From contig OX467091.1 in NCBI GenBank assembly GCA_950106755.1, positions 23,515,538 to 23,579,537 of the forward strand: DNA of 64,000 nucleotides. Direction: 5' to 3'. The notes beneath the pieces are model-generated. The model saw only the letters and a list, made by a program, of their open reading frames with translations. It was not told where the DNA came from and made no database searches. The position numbers and the translations under genes were made by a program. The DNA is from Climacium dendroides. Taxonomy: Eukaryota; Streptophyta; Bryopsida; Hypnales; Climaciaceae. Shown piece after piece: positions 36,118 to 48,221 of this stretch (its first letter is position 1; each line of letters starts with the position of its first letter).

Positions 36118-39100
36118 GTGGGTGGCTTACAGGGGCACTTGATTCTCATGTCCATACTGACCGATGCTTGGGGTAAGTCTATGCAAGCACTTTTATATGT
36201 GTCTCTTGCTATTGATGAGATGTAAGCGTTTGCCAGCAACCACATTTCCTGTGATTTCTGAATGCCCCGTTTTATGTGTCTCCTACTACTCATGTGATGT
36301 AAGCGTTTGCCAGCCACCACATTTCCCGTGATTTCTGAATGCTCCCACTGGCTCATTCCTGTGACATTGTCATAAAACAGTGCATCTTATTCATAGTTGG
36401 ACATGTGGCACTCTACTGCACCTATTCGTACTAATTGATGTCCTCTTCTCTTTCAATTTTGTAGTGAGCCGTTGTAATTTTTATAATAAATAGCACGGGT
36501 ACTCGGGTAGTGATCTAAACTTTGTGCCTACTGTTCATTTGTAATGTTTTGCCCAAAGAAGATCATCGCAGTACTTTGTTCAGGTCAGGCACATCTAACT
36601 TTCCTGCTAAACTCAACATGTTTCACAACAAGCATTTTTCTCTTCCGATTGCACTCACTAATACCATCGCCATCACCATCTGTCAATCACGAACCCATGT
36701 CCAATCTCTCAAGAAAAAAGAGATGAATGAAAACTCTTTTTTCTCTGTAGTCTAGAAGTGGTGAACTCTGTTTATTGTCCGCTTTTTGGACGTCGGAGCG
36801 CTCCAGGGTTTATGTACCTGCTTGGAACTGATCATGTTGAGGAGATCTTACTTGTTGCTTCCCCGTCTACAAAACCTTGTAAGTTCCTGCTTTCCAATAC
36901 ATGTCATTCAAGCTTTCTTTCTTGATCTTCTCATTAATTGTTGCTGCAATCTACGTGTGCTCAGTAGTGTAAGAGTTCAACTTTTGCGTAATCGTATACA
37001 ACCTCGGCCATAGACTTAAGAGGGTTTGATTTCGAATTAAATGCTTCTCTTCGTATATGGCGCATGGTGGAGTAAGATTTTGTACCAAACCTTGGATTGC
37101 TCCGCATCTACGATGGTCAAGATCTTGCGGTTTGAGCGCAGAAAGTAGAGCATTTTGACCAGGGCGGGCAGTTCAGAAGTTTTGCACTTGTGCAATTGAC
37201 TTGAACACGCACATGCTTGGAAAAATAATGGAAAAATTCACAATGGAAAGAGCATCAAATCAGGAATGCGGCTGCACAATTTATTGTGAATTGCGGAAGA
37301 CATGCGAGAATGTGCACCTTGCAATGCACAGGCCACATCCCAAACATGCCCGATGACTGAAATGAGGTGGAGGCACCCATTCCCAACCAGTGCCCCATAC
37401 GGAGATCAGTCCCATACGGCGATTAGTAGGGTGTCTCGATTTCGAATTCAGAGAAACTGGGTTGTGTAACCAATGTGGTCCCAACACTGTTACAAAAGCT
37501 TGTGCCTCTTTTTGTGTGCCAGAGGTACCTATAGGCACACTCCCTACAATGTGCTTAATGTACATTGTTGTGGATGAATAAATAGAATTTCACCCATAGA
37601 TTGCAAGTTTTGTCCATTTCCATAGACATAAATAGCTTTGTCCTTCTATTAATTATTGCTTTTTACACTTTCTAATCCATAAATGACATTGTGGCCATTT
37701 TCTAGTCGATGAATGACACTAAATCTCTCTATATATAATAGAAGGGCAATTATTTCATCCTCTAAATTTTGCATAAAAAGGAAAGTCTTATATAGTAGTT
37801 TGACTTCAAATGAGTGTTTGTGGATTTTTCTAATCCTTAATGAATGGACTTGTAATTATAGAAATCATTCCCTTTGGCATTGTATAAATAGTTGGTTTAA
37901 AAAAATCCTAAAGCTCTCATTGGAAGTCAAACTGTTATAAAAGACCTCCCCTTTTTATGCAAAATTTTGGAGGATGATTAGTTGCACTTTTGTCTTGCAT
38001 ACAAAAATTCTATCATTCATAGACCCAAAAATGGCTGCAACGTTGTTTTTGGGATTAACCCATAAACAATGCGGAAGACATTTTTTAGCTAATGAATGAC
38101 AAAGAATCTCTCCATGTAGGATAGAAGTGCAACTATTCATCCTCGAATTTTGTGTAGAGAGGAAATATTTTCTACAGTAGTTTGCACTTCCAATGAGCAC
38201 TTCTGCATTTTTTATAACCCAAGAATTCTCATGGTACCCAGACAAATAATTTCTACGATGACCAGCTTGTTGATTAATCCTTAATCAATGCAGTAGATGT
38301 TTTGTAGCTGATGAATGACACATAATCTCTCCATGCAAGATAGAAGTGCAACTATTTATCTTCTAAATTTTTTGTAGAAAGAAAAGGTGTTCTACACTTG
38401 TTTATCTTCCAATGAGCCCTTTTTGATTTTTATAAACCAATAATTCATGGGCAGAGAAAACTAACCCCCTCATTGCCCCGGGCAAGGTTAATAGTGAAAA
38501 AAGCCCCTTATTTTTTTGCCATGATTTTTTATATTTCCATGTTGCCCCAAGCTAATTTGGGTTTGCTGATTGCAAATCTGTATTCAGAATTTGTAAAAAA
38601 ATTCATTTGATTGCGAATAAAAAATTCCACAACGTTTTCCCTAGTAGTAAAATGGGGCAATGAGGGAGGCAGTTCACCCCAGCTATAATTCACACGGTAC
38701 CCAAATAGATGATTTCCTCGAGAATTGGCTCATTCTTAAGGGGGATGCTTTCACGGTCACAAGCCCGTCCTTTACCGGTTAAGGGGATGCTTTCTACAGT
38801 CATAGGCCTGTCCTTCAACGGTTAAGGGGCTGCTTTCCACGGTCACAGGCCCGTCCTGTGGTAAATGAAAACATCCAACCTGATCCAAGTTGCAGCTCCA
38901 GTCATTGGTCTCTCTGGATCGCAAATGCAGGTGGCGCCAGTTATGGTCTGGAGCCGGTGAGTATTTCTAGCCCAGTTCTGAGTGTATCTCCACAGCCGCC
39001 ATAGTCACAGAGCTCCGAACCCTAACCCTAGCCAATTCGATTTAGTTCGGGTTTTCTTCTACACAGGGTGGTGTGTTTTGGTTTTGGTTTTGGTTTCTCA

Positions 39101-42100
39101 TTTTGGTTTTAGTTCTTGGTTTTCATTTTGGTTTTTAGTTTTAGTTTTGGTTTTAGTTTCGTAACTGTGGCGAAGTCTTTGAAGAGCCAACAAACGGTTT
39201 AGATGGAGGGAGGTTGTTACTAATGCTTTCAATTCGAGGAACATCATATTGGAGGAGCAACATTTGGTGAAAGTGTACTACAGAAGCTTGTAGTGTGACT
39301 TTGAGTGTGACCTATTTTGTTCAAACTAGAGGAACATTTCATTTTCTTGGTTTCATTTTGATCACATTGTGACTTTGAGTGTGACCTATTTTGTTGAAAC
39401 CAGAGGAACATTTCATTTTTTTGGTTTCATTTTGATCACAGTGTGACTTTGAGTGTGACCTATTTTGTTCAAACTAGAGGAACATTTCATTTTCTTGGTT
39501 TCATTTTGATCATAGTGTGACTTTGAGTGTGACCTATTTTGTTAAAACCAAAGGAACATTTCATTTTCTTGGCTTCATTTTGATCATAGTGTGACTTTGA
39601 GTGTGACCTATTTTGTTAAAACCAAAGGAACATTTCATTTTCTTGGTTTCATTTTGATCACATTGTGACTTTGAGTGTGACCTATTTTGTTGAAACTAGA
39701 GGAACATTTCATTTTTTTGGTTTCATTTTGATCACAGTGTGACTTTGAGTGTGACCTTTTTGTTGAAACCAAAGGAACATTTCATTTTCTTGATTTCATT
39801 TTTATCACAGTGTGACTTTGAGTGTGACCTATTTTGTTGAAACCAGAGGAAAATTTCATTTTCTTGGTTTCATTTTGATTGCAATGTGACTTTGAGTGTG
39901 ACCTATTTTGTTGAAACCAGAGGAACATTTCATTTTCTTGGTTTCATTTTGATCATAGTGTGACTTTGAGTGTGACCTATTTTGTTAAAACCAAAGGAAC
40001 ATTTCATTTTCTTGGCTTCATTTTGATCATAGTGTGACTTTGAGTGTGACCTATTTTGTTGAAACCAGAGGAACATTTCATTTTCTTGATTTCATTTTGA
40101 CAGGAGCGTTTTGTTTTTCTATGTGACTAGCTTGTCTCTAGTCACTGATTGTTTGGAGGGCTACGACAATTGACTATATGTTCGCATGCGAATTTGTGAA
40201 GTTTGTTCCCCATGCTTATTTGCAATGATTTTACTATAAAGCTCTATTTTTTCCTTTTTATTGGATGGATTGTTTTATTTAAAATCATTTCAACTCTGGT
40301 AGCTCGACAAACAATCAGTGACCATTGGCGACCTTGGCACGCACCTCCTTTTGTCAGAATGAAACTAAGGAAATGTAATGCAAGCAAATAAAATATTCAA
40401 TTCAAAGACAAATACTACAAGGAAAAGAAAAAGAAAGGAAGTATTTCTCAACGTTAAAGCCTTTTTAATCTTTGTTACATCTTTTCTTTAATATCTTTTC
40501 TTTGAGACGTGTGTCTGGCAGAGCGGCGGCTTGTGTTGACTTTGCTCGAGGAAGTTTTGCTGGAGGTACCGTCGTTGTTGGGACGGTGTGATCCATTGAA
40601 GTTTCGGTAAGCGGGGTTCGGAATGTCTAATTCTTGACAGAGTGGGCCGGGTGGGTTATGGCCTGGCTTCAGGTTGCCTTTTAGAGTGTAGGGATTTCAA
40701 CTCGAAAGATTTTTGAAGCAGGAGTCATTTGGTTTATTTTTTCTAGACCGTGGCCGCTTGTTTGTGGAAAGGAAGGAAGTGGGTTTGGATTTTGTAGGGT
40801 GGCGAGGCGCTCATTTTTTTTCGATTGGTTGGTTGATACTCTGTGCTCCTTACTTCTGAAGGAAGTTGCAGTGGTCTGGATTGCAGTGGTCTGGATACAA
40901 GCGAGATGAGTCTCATTTGTTTTGTGTGGTTCATTAGGAATCTTTTCTTCGTCTAGTTGTCGTCTGGTTTGGGGTACTTCGATAAGCTTGGCCGTTCATT
41001 CGTCATGTTTCGAGCTTGTTGTAGGGCTATTCTTCCACCGCTTCTGCTCACTTGATGGCTTATACCAAACCTCTTTGGCGACGTACTCTTCCATAACATT
41101 CTTGTACTGCAAAGGCAAGGGCCTTTGCTTTACATGAATCGAGTCTCCTTTTACTGTAGAACATCTTCAATGCTAGCTTGTCCATGTATTGCGGACCCTT
41201 GTAACACGAACATGTTATGGTGATCATGTAGAAGGACCCGTCTGCCTTCCCACTCGAGAATGATATGTCTATGAGTGTGAAGGAATTTTTTTATGAATGT
41301 GATCGATTAGAGTGCATCAAGCACTTTGATTGAGGGAGATGATTACGTGACCCTAGACTCGACAGACTCGTCACGTAGAACTAAGGTTTGATAATGGAGG
41401 TTTGCATTTGTGGATGGGATTTTGCAGGTGTACCATGGGTGTACATTTCGGGTGTCGGACTTCTGGATGCGGTCTGTGCAGCACGATATGGATTTCAAGC
41501 CTTTAAGGAGTGCATTGGAGCCATCAGCTTATCAATTCGCATTATCTAGTTTGTGGATCATCCGACATGCGCTTTACATTGCTGCTCAAGGCTGCTGAGA
41601 TTTAGGACTTTTTTTGGAAGACTTCTTTTCCTAATATATGACATGAGATTTAGTAGGAGCCTTTTTGGACAACTTTGTATCAATGGACACTAAACCAAGA
41701 AATGCAATCCAAATTCTTTTGGTGCACATTCTCGAGCTCATTTCATGTTTGGGACTCATTTTCCAATCATTTACTTGCTTTCATCATGCTTTTGCTGCTC
41801 TCAATGCTTGGCAATGGAGTGTATTTCATCGAGGGAGTTTGGTGTAATCAACATGGTAGTGTTTTTATTTTCAGTATTCGTTTACGTCTGCACATGCATT
41901 CTTGCGCAATTGTTCCTGTTACAGCTATTGACAGAAATGTTGGGAGATACTTTGTATTACCCCCCAAACATCAGATTCATTATCCGAGTTTCCCTCTCCA
42001 GAGTCATTGAAAGATCCTATCATAATCATTCTCCACCAAACCACCAAAAGAACAGCTTGAAGCGAATGCTGCGGCTTTCGCAGCGCTGGTTGGAAGACGA

Positions 42101-45100
42101 AACCTCAATGCAGGAGCTTAAGAAGGAAGACGCGCACGAGGAGAGTTCCACATCCCCAATTAAGGAGGGTTTTGTAGGCCATACGGTTGGTTTTGCTCAT
42201 TTCTGTGCTCATTGCTTGCAAATGTTGTGATACTCGCCAAGATCGAGACACGAGTTCCCAATCAATGTCGTCAAGTGTACTCAGAGACGTCAGCTTCTGC
42301 GAAGCACAGTGCAAACAATACTTCCGTGAGAAAAAACACTCTGCAATCACAAAGCAAGTACAATGAGTTGGGAGCTGGGAATCGAGACTTTCTGAACAAT
42401 ACTTGAAGAAATTTCCGCCACAGGTTACCCAAACTTGTTGATCCGATGACCACCTCTCGGATCAGTTGTAGTGTTAGCTTATGCTTTGTCCGAAGCTTCA
42501 TGAGATCAACCCAAAGTAAGGATTATTTAAATGATAAAATGAACTCCAAGGTGCAAATCAAATTGCGTTATGAAAATTCCAAGATTCCTAGAAAGTCAAT
42601 AACTGTTCTTCAGAGTTGGATATTGATAACTAAGTAGATGTCACGATTTGACCCTAAAATCAATTCCTTACCTCCGATTGATTAATTCCACCCACCATGA
42701 ACACAAAAATCCGGGTTCCAGTAATGGTCGGTTCCGTCTTGAGAGCAAGAGAAAAGCAAGTGAAGTCGTGACATCTGCGAACCTTTAAGAATTATGGGAA
42801 GTTTGCAATTCCCATAATCTCCAACAATCAACAAAGGTAGCAATTAACAGCCGATTTTAGCAGTGACCTGCTTCCTGGTCTGTTGGCCGGCAATACTTCA
42901 CGTATGTGTTCAAAAAATCCAAAATTTATAGCTCCTCAATCTGCTGGAAGCACCATTCATGTCCCAAATTTACGAGGAGAATGTTGAAGAACAGGTTGTG
43001 CGGATGGAAAATGTAAGCGTGGGATCTTCTGTATGAGCGTGCATGTTATTGAGAAACGAAGTGGAATTCATGGAAGTCATAATTCAGGTCAAGATCTTGC
43101 GGTCCGAACGCAGAAAGTAGAGCGTTTTGACCTGGGCGGACAGTTCAGAAGTTTTGCACTTGTGCAATTGACTCGAACTCGCACATGCTCGGAAAAATAA
43201 CGGAAAAATTTGCAGTGCAACAGTATCAAATCAGGAATGCGACTGTGCACAATTCACGACTGTGAATTGCGGAAGACATGCGAGAATGTGCACCTTGCAA
43301 TGCACAGACCTTTGTGAAGATGGAACGAACAAGTCTTTTACCCAGGAGCTGACCACATCCCAAACATGCCCGATGACTGAAATATATGAGATGGCGACCC
43401 ATTTCCAACCACTTAAGGAATTGAGCCTGTCTCCCGGTGGTGTATGTTGAGGGAAATATTACTTTTCCCATGAAGTGAAATTGAAATTTTTCTACATTTT
43501 TTTGGTAAAAATGAATAACGTTGAATTTTTTTCGGAAAGATTGTTTAAAACCTATCTTAATCCTATAGAGTAGTGCATTTCCAACAATAGGATGGTCGAA
43601 TAATTGACCCTATAGAATTCTTGAAAGTGAATCTGTGCTTTCCTAGTCTAGCCCATACTGTGCACAGTATGCTTGGAAACAGACTAGCCTATAAGGTAGG
43701 TACACCCAAATGTGCCATTGATCTTAAACTGCCATCTATACTATATGTACATCTCCAAAATCAGTTCTGTACCTAGTATGTGGAAGAAACGCTTTTAGAA
43801 CCAAACTTTGTTCCTTGATAACTTTTGCATACAATATCCAAATGCCATGGGTAGTGATCTAAGCCTACTGTTCATTTGTAATTTTTTGCCCAAAGAAGAT
43901 CATCGCAGCACTTTTGTTCAGGTCAGGCACATCTATATTCTCCTCCAAAACTTAACATGTTTCACAACGAGCATTTTTCTCTTCCGATTGCTTGTTGCTT
44001 CTCCGTCTACAAAACCTTGTTCCAGCTTTCCAATACATGTCATTCAAGCTTTCTGTCTTGATCTTCTCATTGTTTAATTGTTGCAATCTGAGTGTGCTCA
44101 GTACCGTAAGACTTCAACTTTTGCGTAATCGTACACAACCTCGGCCACAGACTTAAGAGGGTTTGGTTTTGAATTAAATGCTTTTCTTCGTACATGGCGC
44201 ATGGTGGAGTAAGATTTTGTATCAAACCTTGGATTGCTCCGCATCGACGATGGTGAAGATCTTGCGGTTTGAGGGCAGAAAGTAGAGCGTTTTGACCTGG
44301 GCGGGGCACTTCAGAAGTTTTGCACTTGTGCAATTCACTCGAACACGCACATGCTTGGAAAAATACGGAAAAATTTGCAGTGGAAAGAGCATCAAATCAG
44401 GAATGCGACTGTGCACAATTCATTGTGAATTGCGGAAGACGTGCGAGAATGTGCACCTTGCAATGCACAGGCCTTTGTGAAGATGGAGCGACAAGACCAT
44501 ATCCCAGACATGCCCGATGACTGAAATATATGATATGGCGACCCATTTCCAACCACTTAAGGAATTAAGCCTTTCTCCCGGTGGTGTATGTTGAGGGAAA
44601 TATTACTTTTCCCATGAAGTGAAATTGAAATTTTTCTACATTTTTTTGGTCAAAAATGGAACAACACTGAATTTTTTTTGGAAAGATTGTGTAAAACCTA
44701 TTTTTATCCTATAAGGTAGTGCATTTTCAACAATAGGATGGTTGAATAATTGACCCTATAGAATTCTTGAAAGTGACAAACATGGCAACCATCTATGCAT
44801 TCCTAGTCTAGCCCATACTGTGCAGTTACACATGCACAATATGCTTGGAAATATACTAGCCTATAAGGTAGGTACACCCAAATGTACCATTGATTTTAAA
44901 CTGCCATCCATACTATATGTACATCTCCAAAATCAGTTCTGTACCTATGTGGAAGAAACTCTTTTAGAACCAAACTTTGTTCCTTGATAACTTTTGCATA
45001 GAGTATCCAAATGCCACGTTCTCTGGTGCGTTGGAACCTCCTTTCACTTGCCAACAAGAACATATGAAAATTTGACAAACATAATAATAAAAAATAGGCT

Positions 45101-46062
45101 CAGTAGCAAAAAGTGGCGGTTTTGGGTGTACCTACCTTACTGTGGAAATGGATGTGTGGTTGGAATGGGTCGCCTGCTCTGGAAGCTCTTGATTCACATG
45201 AGCTCTTGATTCACATGTCCATACTGACCAATGCTTGGGGTACGTCTATGCAAGCACTTTTATATGTGTCTCCTGCTACTGATGTGATGTAAGTTTGCCA
45301 GCAACCACATTTCCCGTGATTTTTGAATGCCCCCATGGCTCATTCCTGTGACATTGTCATAAAACAATGCATCTTATTCATAATCGGACATGTGGCACTC
45401 TACTGCACCTATTCGTAATAATTGGCGTCCTCTTGAGCTGTTGTAACTTTTTTTAATACATAGCACGATCTAAGCCTACTGTTCATTTGTAATTTTTTGC
45501 CCAAAGAAGATTGTCGCAGCACTATTGTTCAGGTCAAGCAGATCTAATTTTCCTCCAGAACACGTGTTTCACAACAAGCATTTTTCTCTTCCGATTGCAC
45601 TCACTAATACCATCGCCATCACCGTCTGTCAATCACAAACCCATGTACAATCTCTCAAGAAAAAAGAGATGAATGAAAACTTTTTTTTCTCCGTAGTCTG
45701 GAAGTGTTGAACTCTGTTTGTTGTCCGCTTTTTGGACGTCGGAGCGCTCCAGGGTTAATGTACCTGCTTGGAGCTGATCATGCTGAGGACATCCTTGCTT
45801 GTTGCTTCCCCGTGTACAAAACCTTGTAAGTTCCTGCTTTCCAATACATGTCATTCAAGCTTTCTTTCTTGATCTTCTCATTGATTGTTGTTGCAATCTG
45901 AGTGTGCTCAGTAGCGTAAGACTTCAACTTTTGCGTAATCGTATACAACCTCGGCCATAGACTTAAGAGGGTTTGATTTCGAATTAAATGCTTCTCTTCG
46001 TACATGGCGCATGGTGGAGTAAGATTTTGTACCAAACCTTGGATTGCTCCGCATCTACGATG
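36118..46062. repeat. R1 dispersed repeat, copy B
   Basis: Largest R1 copy. The block from about 37390 to 40660 follows copy A 5885-8400 almost point for point; 41400-42900 follows 8420-9960. About 750 bp at 40650-41400 is absent from copy A. The distal part is rearranged: the GATCTTGCGGT block occurs three times (37110, 43080, 44240) and the block with CCATACTGACC-ATGCTTGGGG occurs twice (about 36150 and 45220; once in copy A at 11280). The family sequence stops at ATCTACGATGG near 46062, where different DNA begins. No transposon enzyme is visible. Confidence 0.75.
39293..40105 (+). repeat. Eleven-unit 74-bp tandem array (minisatellite) in R1
   Basis: Each unit runs TGTGACTTTGAGTGTGACC, TATTTTGTT-AAAC-AGAGGAAC, ATTTCATTTTCTTGGTTTCA, TTTTGATCACAG. 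Unit starts fall near 39295, 39368, 39443, 39517, 39591, 39665, 39739, 39812, 39886, 39960 and 40034. Copy A holds one unit at the same place, and copy C holds about three longer, diverged units (53950-54190). Variants (GTTAAAACCAAAG, GTTGAAACCAGAG, GTTCAAACTAGAG) recur, pointing to local duplication of small groups of units. Confidence 0.92.
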
Positions 46063-48106
46063 GCGACAGTACATAATTCTTCAAAGCGATCAACACAAGC
46101 GAAGTCAATTCCTAGACTAGCTATTCCGTTCCGCAAATGGCTCACTTCAACAAGTGGTAACAGCAAACTTTAGTCCCGACCCCAATTTCAAGAATTAGAT
46201 GCTTTCTACTTACAAGTTTAGTGGCTCTCACATGAATGTGCAAACTGAGTTGATCGAGTTGATCTTGAAATTGAGCCGGTAGACCCTGGACCAGTTGCTT
46301 CATATCTTTCGTCAAGATTTCGGATGCCTCTCTGTGAACATTTTGAAAAGATCATATTATCACAGCATCATGCTGCAACCATTGCAACGTTCAAGGGTCA
46401 AGACTGAACTAGAGAGGGCTTTCCAGAAAAGAAAATATTCACCGCAAATGATAAACAAAGGTACGAGTAAAAATTAAAAAAGTCTTCCGTACTTTTTTCC
46501 TCGACGAATTTGAGCTGCTTTGTTTTTGGTGCCGAATTTATGCATCATATCCGTCAATCGTAAACTTGCTTGTGCCCCCAAGGAGAGTCGAGCGTGAAAA
46601 CAAGAATCGAAATTGCAATTAAAAAAATCCAAGTTCTGTTGCAAAAAACATTAAACTCCGAATTCACTGACATCAGCGATGTGAAGATCTCGTACGTATC
46701 TCCATCCAGATTGGGTCGGGGTCAGTCTGCAAGGAGAATCTCTTTATGCTCTTTTTTGCCTGAGGTAGTGGTAAACTTCAACCACATAAAGATCAGAAGC
46801 TGATCGATTGTAACTCGGTAATTTTTTTCGAAAATCATAAAACGTAAAGGTTGAATCGCCTACACCTCTACGTGACAAATCAATCGAATTGTGCTATTTC
46901 GATGCAATTCTTCCAAAACCAAGCCCAAAAAATGCTAGCGGTGGCGCTCGAAAGCTAAGCTAGTACTAGAAAGGAAGTGCATTATCTAAGGATTGTATAC
47001 TGCACGATTACAATACGATTTCATGAAATTTTAGGTTCAACTCTATCTCTAATCCCACACCGCAACTACGAGTATTGTAGGAACAAGGTCACGAGCTGTA
47101 ATTTCATAATCGGAAGCGTCCGCCGGCGGCTTAGCTGCACTATGGAAACTCCTGCCATCATCACAACTGAGGAACTATTCAGTGGATTTGAGATGAAAAC
47201 GTGCAACAAATTTCAAAGAAAAGTCAACAACAACCAAACACGGTATTGAATTGAACGTTCAAGCTGAACGTTGGCTTATACCTTCAGGGAAGCAAACACT
47301 GTAGTCGTACAGCCATACTTTCAATGCAAAGGTTGAAATCGCGATATGTCTCACCAGGCTCCCCATACAAATGTTCCAGCACTTTGTCATAGTCTAGCTC
47401 TTGAAAATCTCTACACAACCGTCAAAACGGGTCAGCCACAAAACCCTACCGTCCGAAATGCATTGAAATATATGTATTGACATAGCACAAGCCGATTCTT
47501 CAGGTAGAGGTGTAGACAATTATATCGTAAACCAATTTCAGATTTGCCAAAGTAACATTAACTTCATTTGGTTGGGGAATACTTCATTCCTTAGACCGTA
47601 GGGCTAAAACTACCAAGTCAGATCTGTTTGAACTTCGAAATCTCTCAAAACTGAAAATCAATCACAGTCAACACAGAATCAAATAGCTTCACTAGTTTGT
47701 TTAAACAAAGTTTTTTCCGGCCTCTGTTTCGAAATGAGTACCTGCGTGCGTGACGATCGTAGAGAACTCCAAGTCCATCTGCACTGTGGAGGACAATTAA
47801 TTTCACCATGAGGACTAGACTGCATACCCATGTAAACCGACGCACTCCACATCAATTGCTGGATGGTACGATGAAATGAAATACATGAAGTAACGATGTG
47901 CGATCTCTCGCCGATGATTCACGCGGATTCATACATACCTCTCAAAGTCTCGGAAGAAATTTCGGCCCAGATCGGGTAGCACGTTGCAGGTCAACCGTAA
48001 CCGTGTGACTCTCCACATGGGCCAGAATCCTTTGGTTTCATCTTTTGAAACAGATAGCATTCAACTGAAGTCGCCTGACTTACGAAAGTTCAATGTAAAC
48101 AACTGA
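46063..48106 (-). other. Spliced-gene-like fragments, minus strand
   Basis: Several pieces look like exons with proper borders. (1) 48045-47939: KGFWPMWRVTRLRLTCNVLP..., then a GTATGT donor. (2) about 47823-47750: open in the frame containing VKLIVLHSADGLGVLYDRHA, acceptor GTATGCAG, donor GTACTC. (3) 47410-47282: DYDKVLEHLYGEPGETYRDF..., acceptor TGTGTAG, donor GTATAAG, but the frame meets TGA two codons before the donor. (4) 46331-46214: 39 codons with LTKDMKQLVQGLPAQFQDQL, acceptor TTCACAG, donor GTAAGT. I do not recognise the protein. Codon use is less AT-biased than the surroundings. It could be a real host gene running off into R1, or fragments captured by a transposon. The plus-strand frame 46570-46803 also reads protein-like. 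Confidence 0.45.
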
Positions 48107-48221
48107 TTTTTCCCCGTGTATGTTAGTTGCGATATGTGTACCAAATTCTTGCAAATAGTAAAGTTCTTACTATTTACAGGAATTTGGGACACATGTCGCA
48201 ACTAACACACATGGGGGAAAA
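48107..48221. repeat. 115-bp near-perfect hairpin
   Basis: Arms 48107-48161 and 48167-48221 around a 5-bp loop (AGTTC); shared words include TTAGTTGCGA/TCGCAACTAA, ACCAAATTC/GAATTTGGG and AAATAGTAA/TTACTATTT. GTTCAATGTAAACAA occurs just before the hairpin (48089) and again after it (48272). It is probably a small foldback element; the direct repeats may mark a larger insertion footprint. Confidence 0.75.

Noticed and set aside
38982..39164. Repetitive VLVLVS-type frame
   Set aside because: Translation of the GT-rich simple repeat; the other R1 copies encode different low-complexity strings.
39293..40105. CRISPR-like regular array
   Set aside because: Units are contiguous 74-bp repeats without unique spacers, in plant-type DNA; it is a minisatellite.
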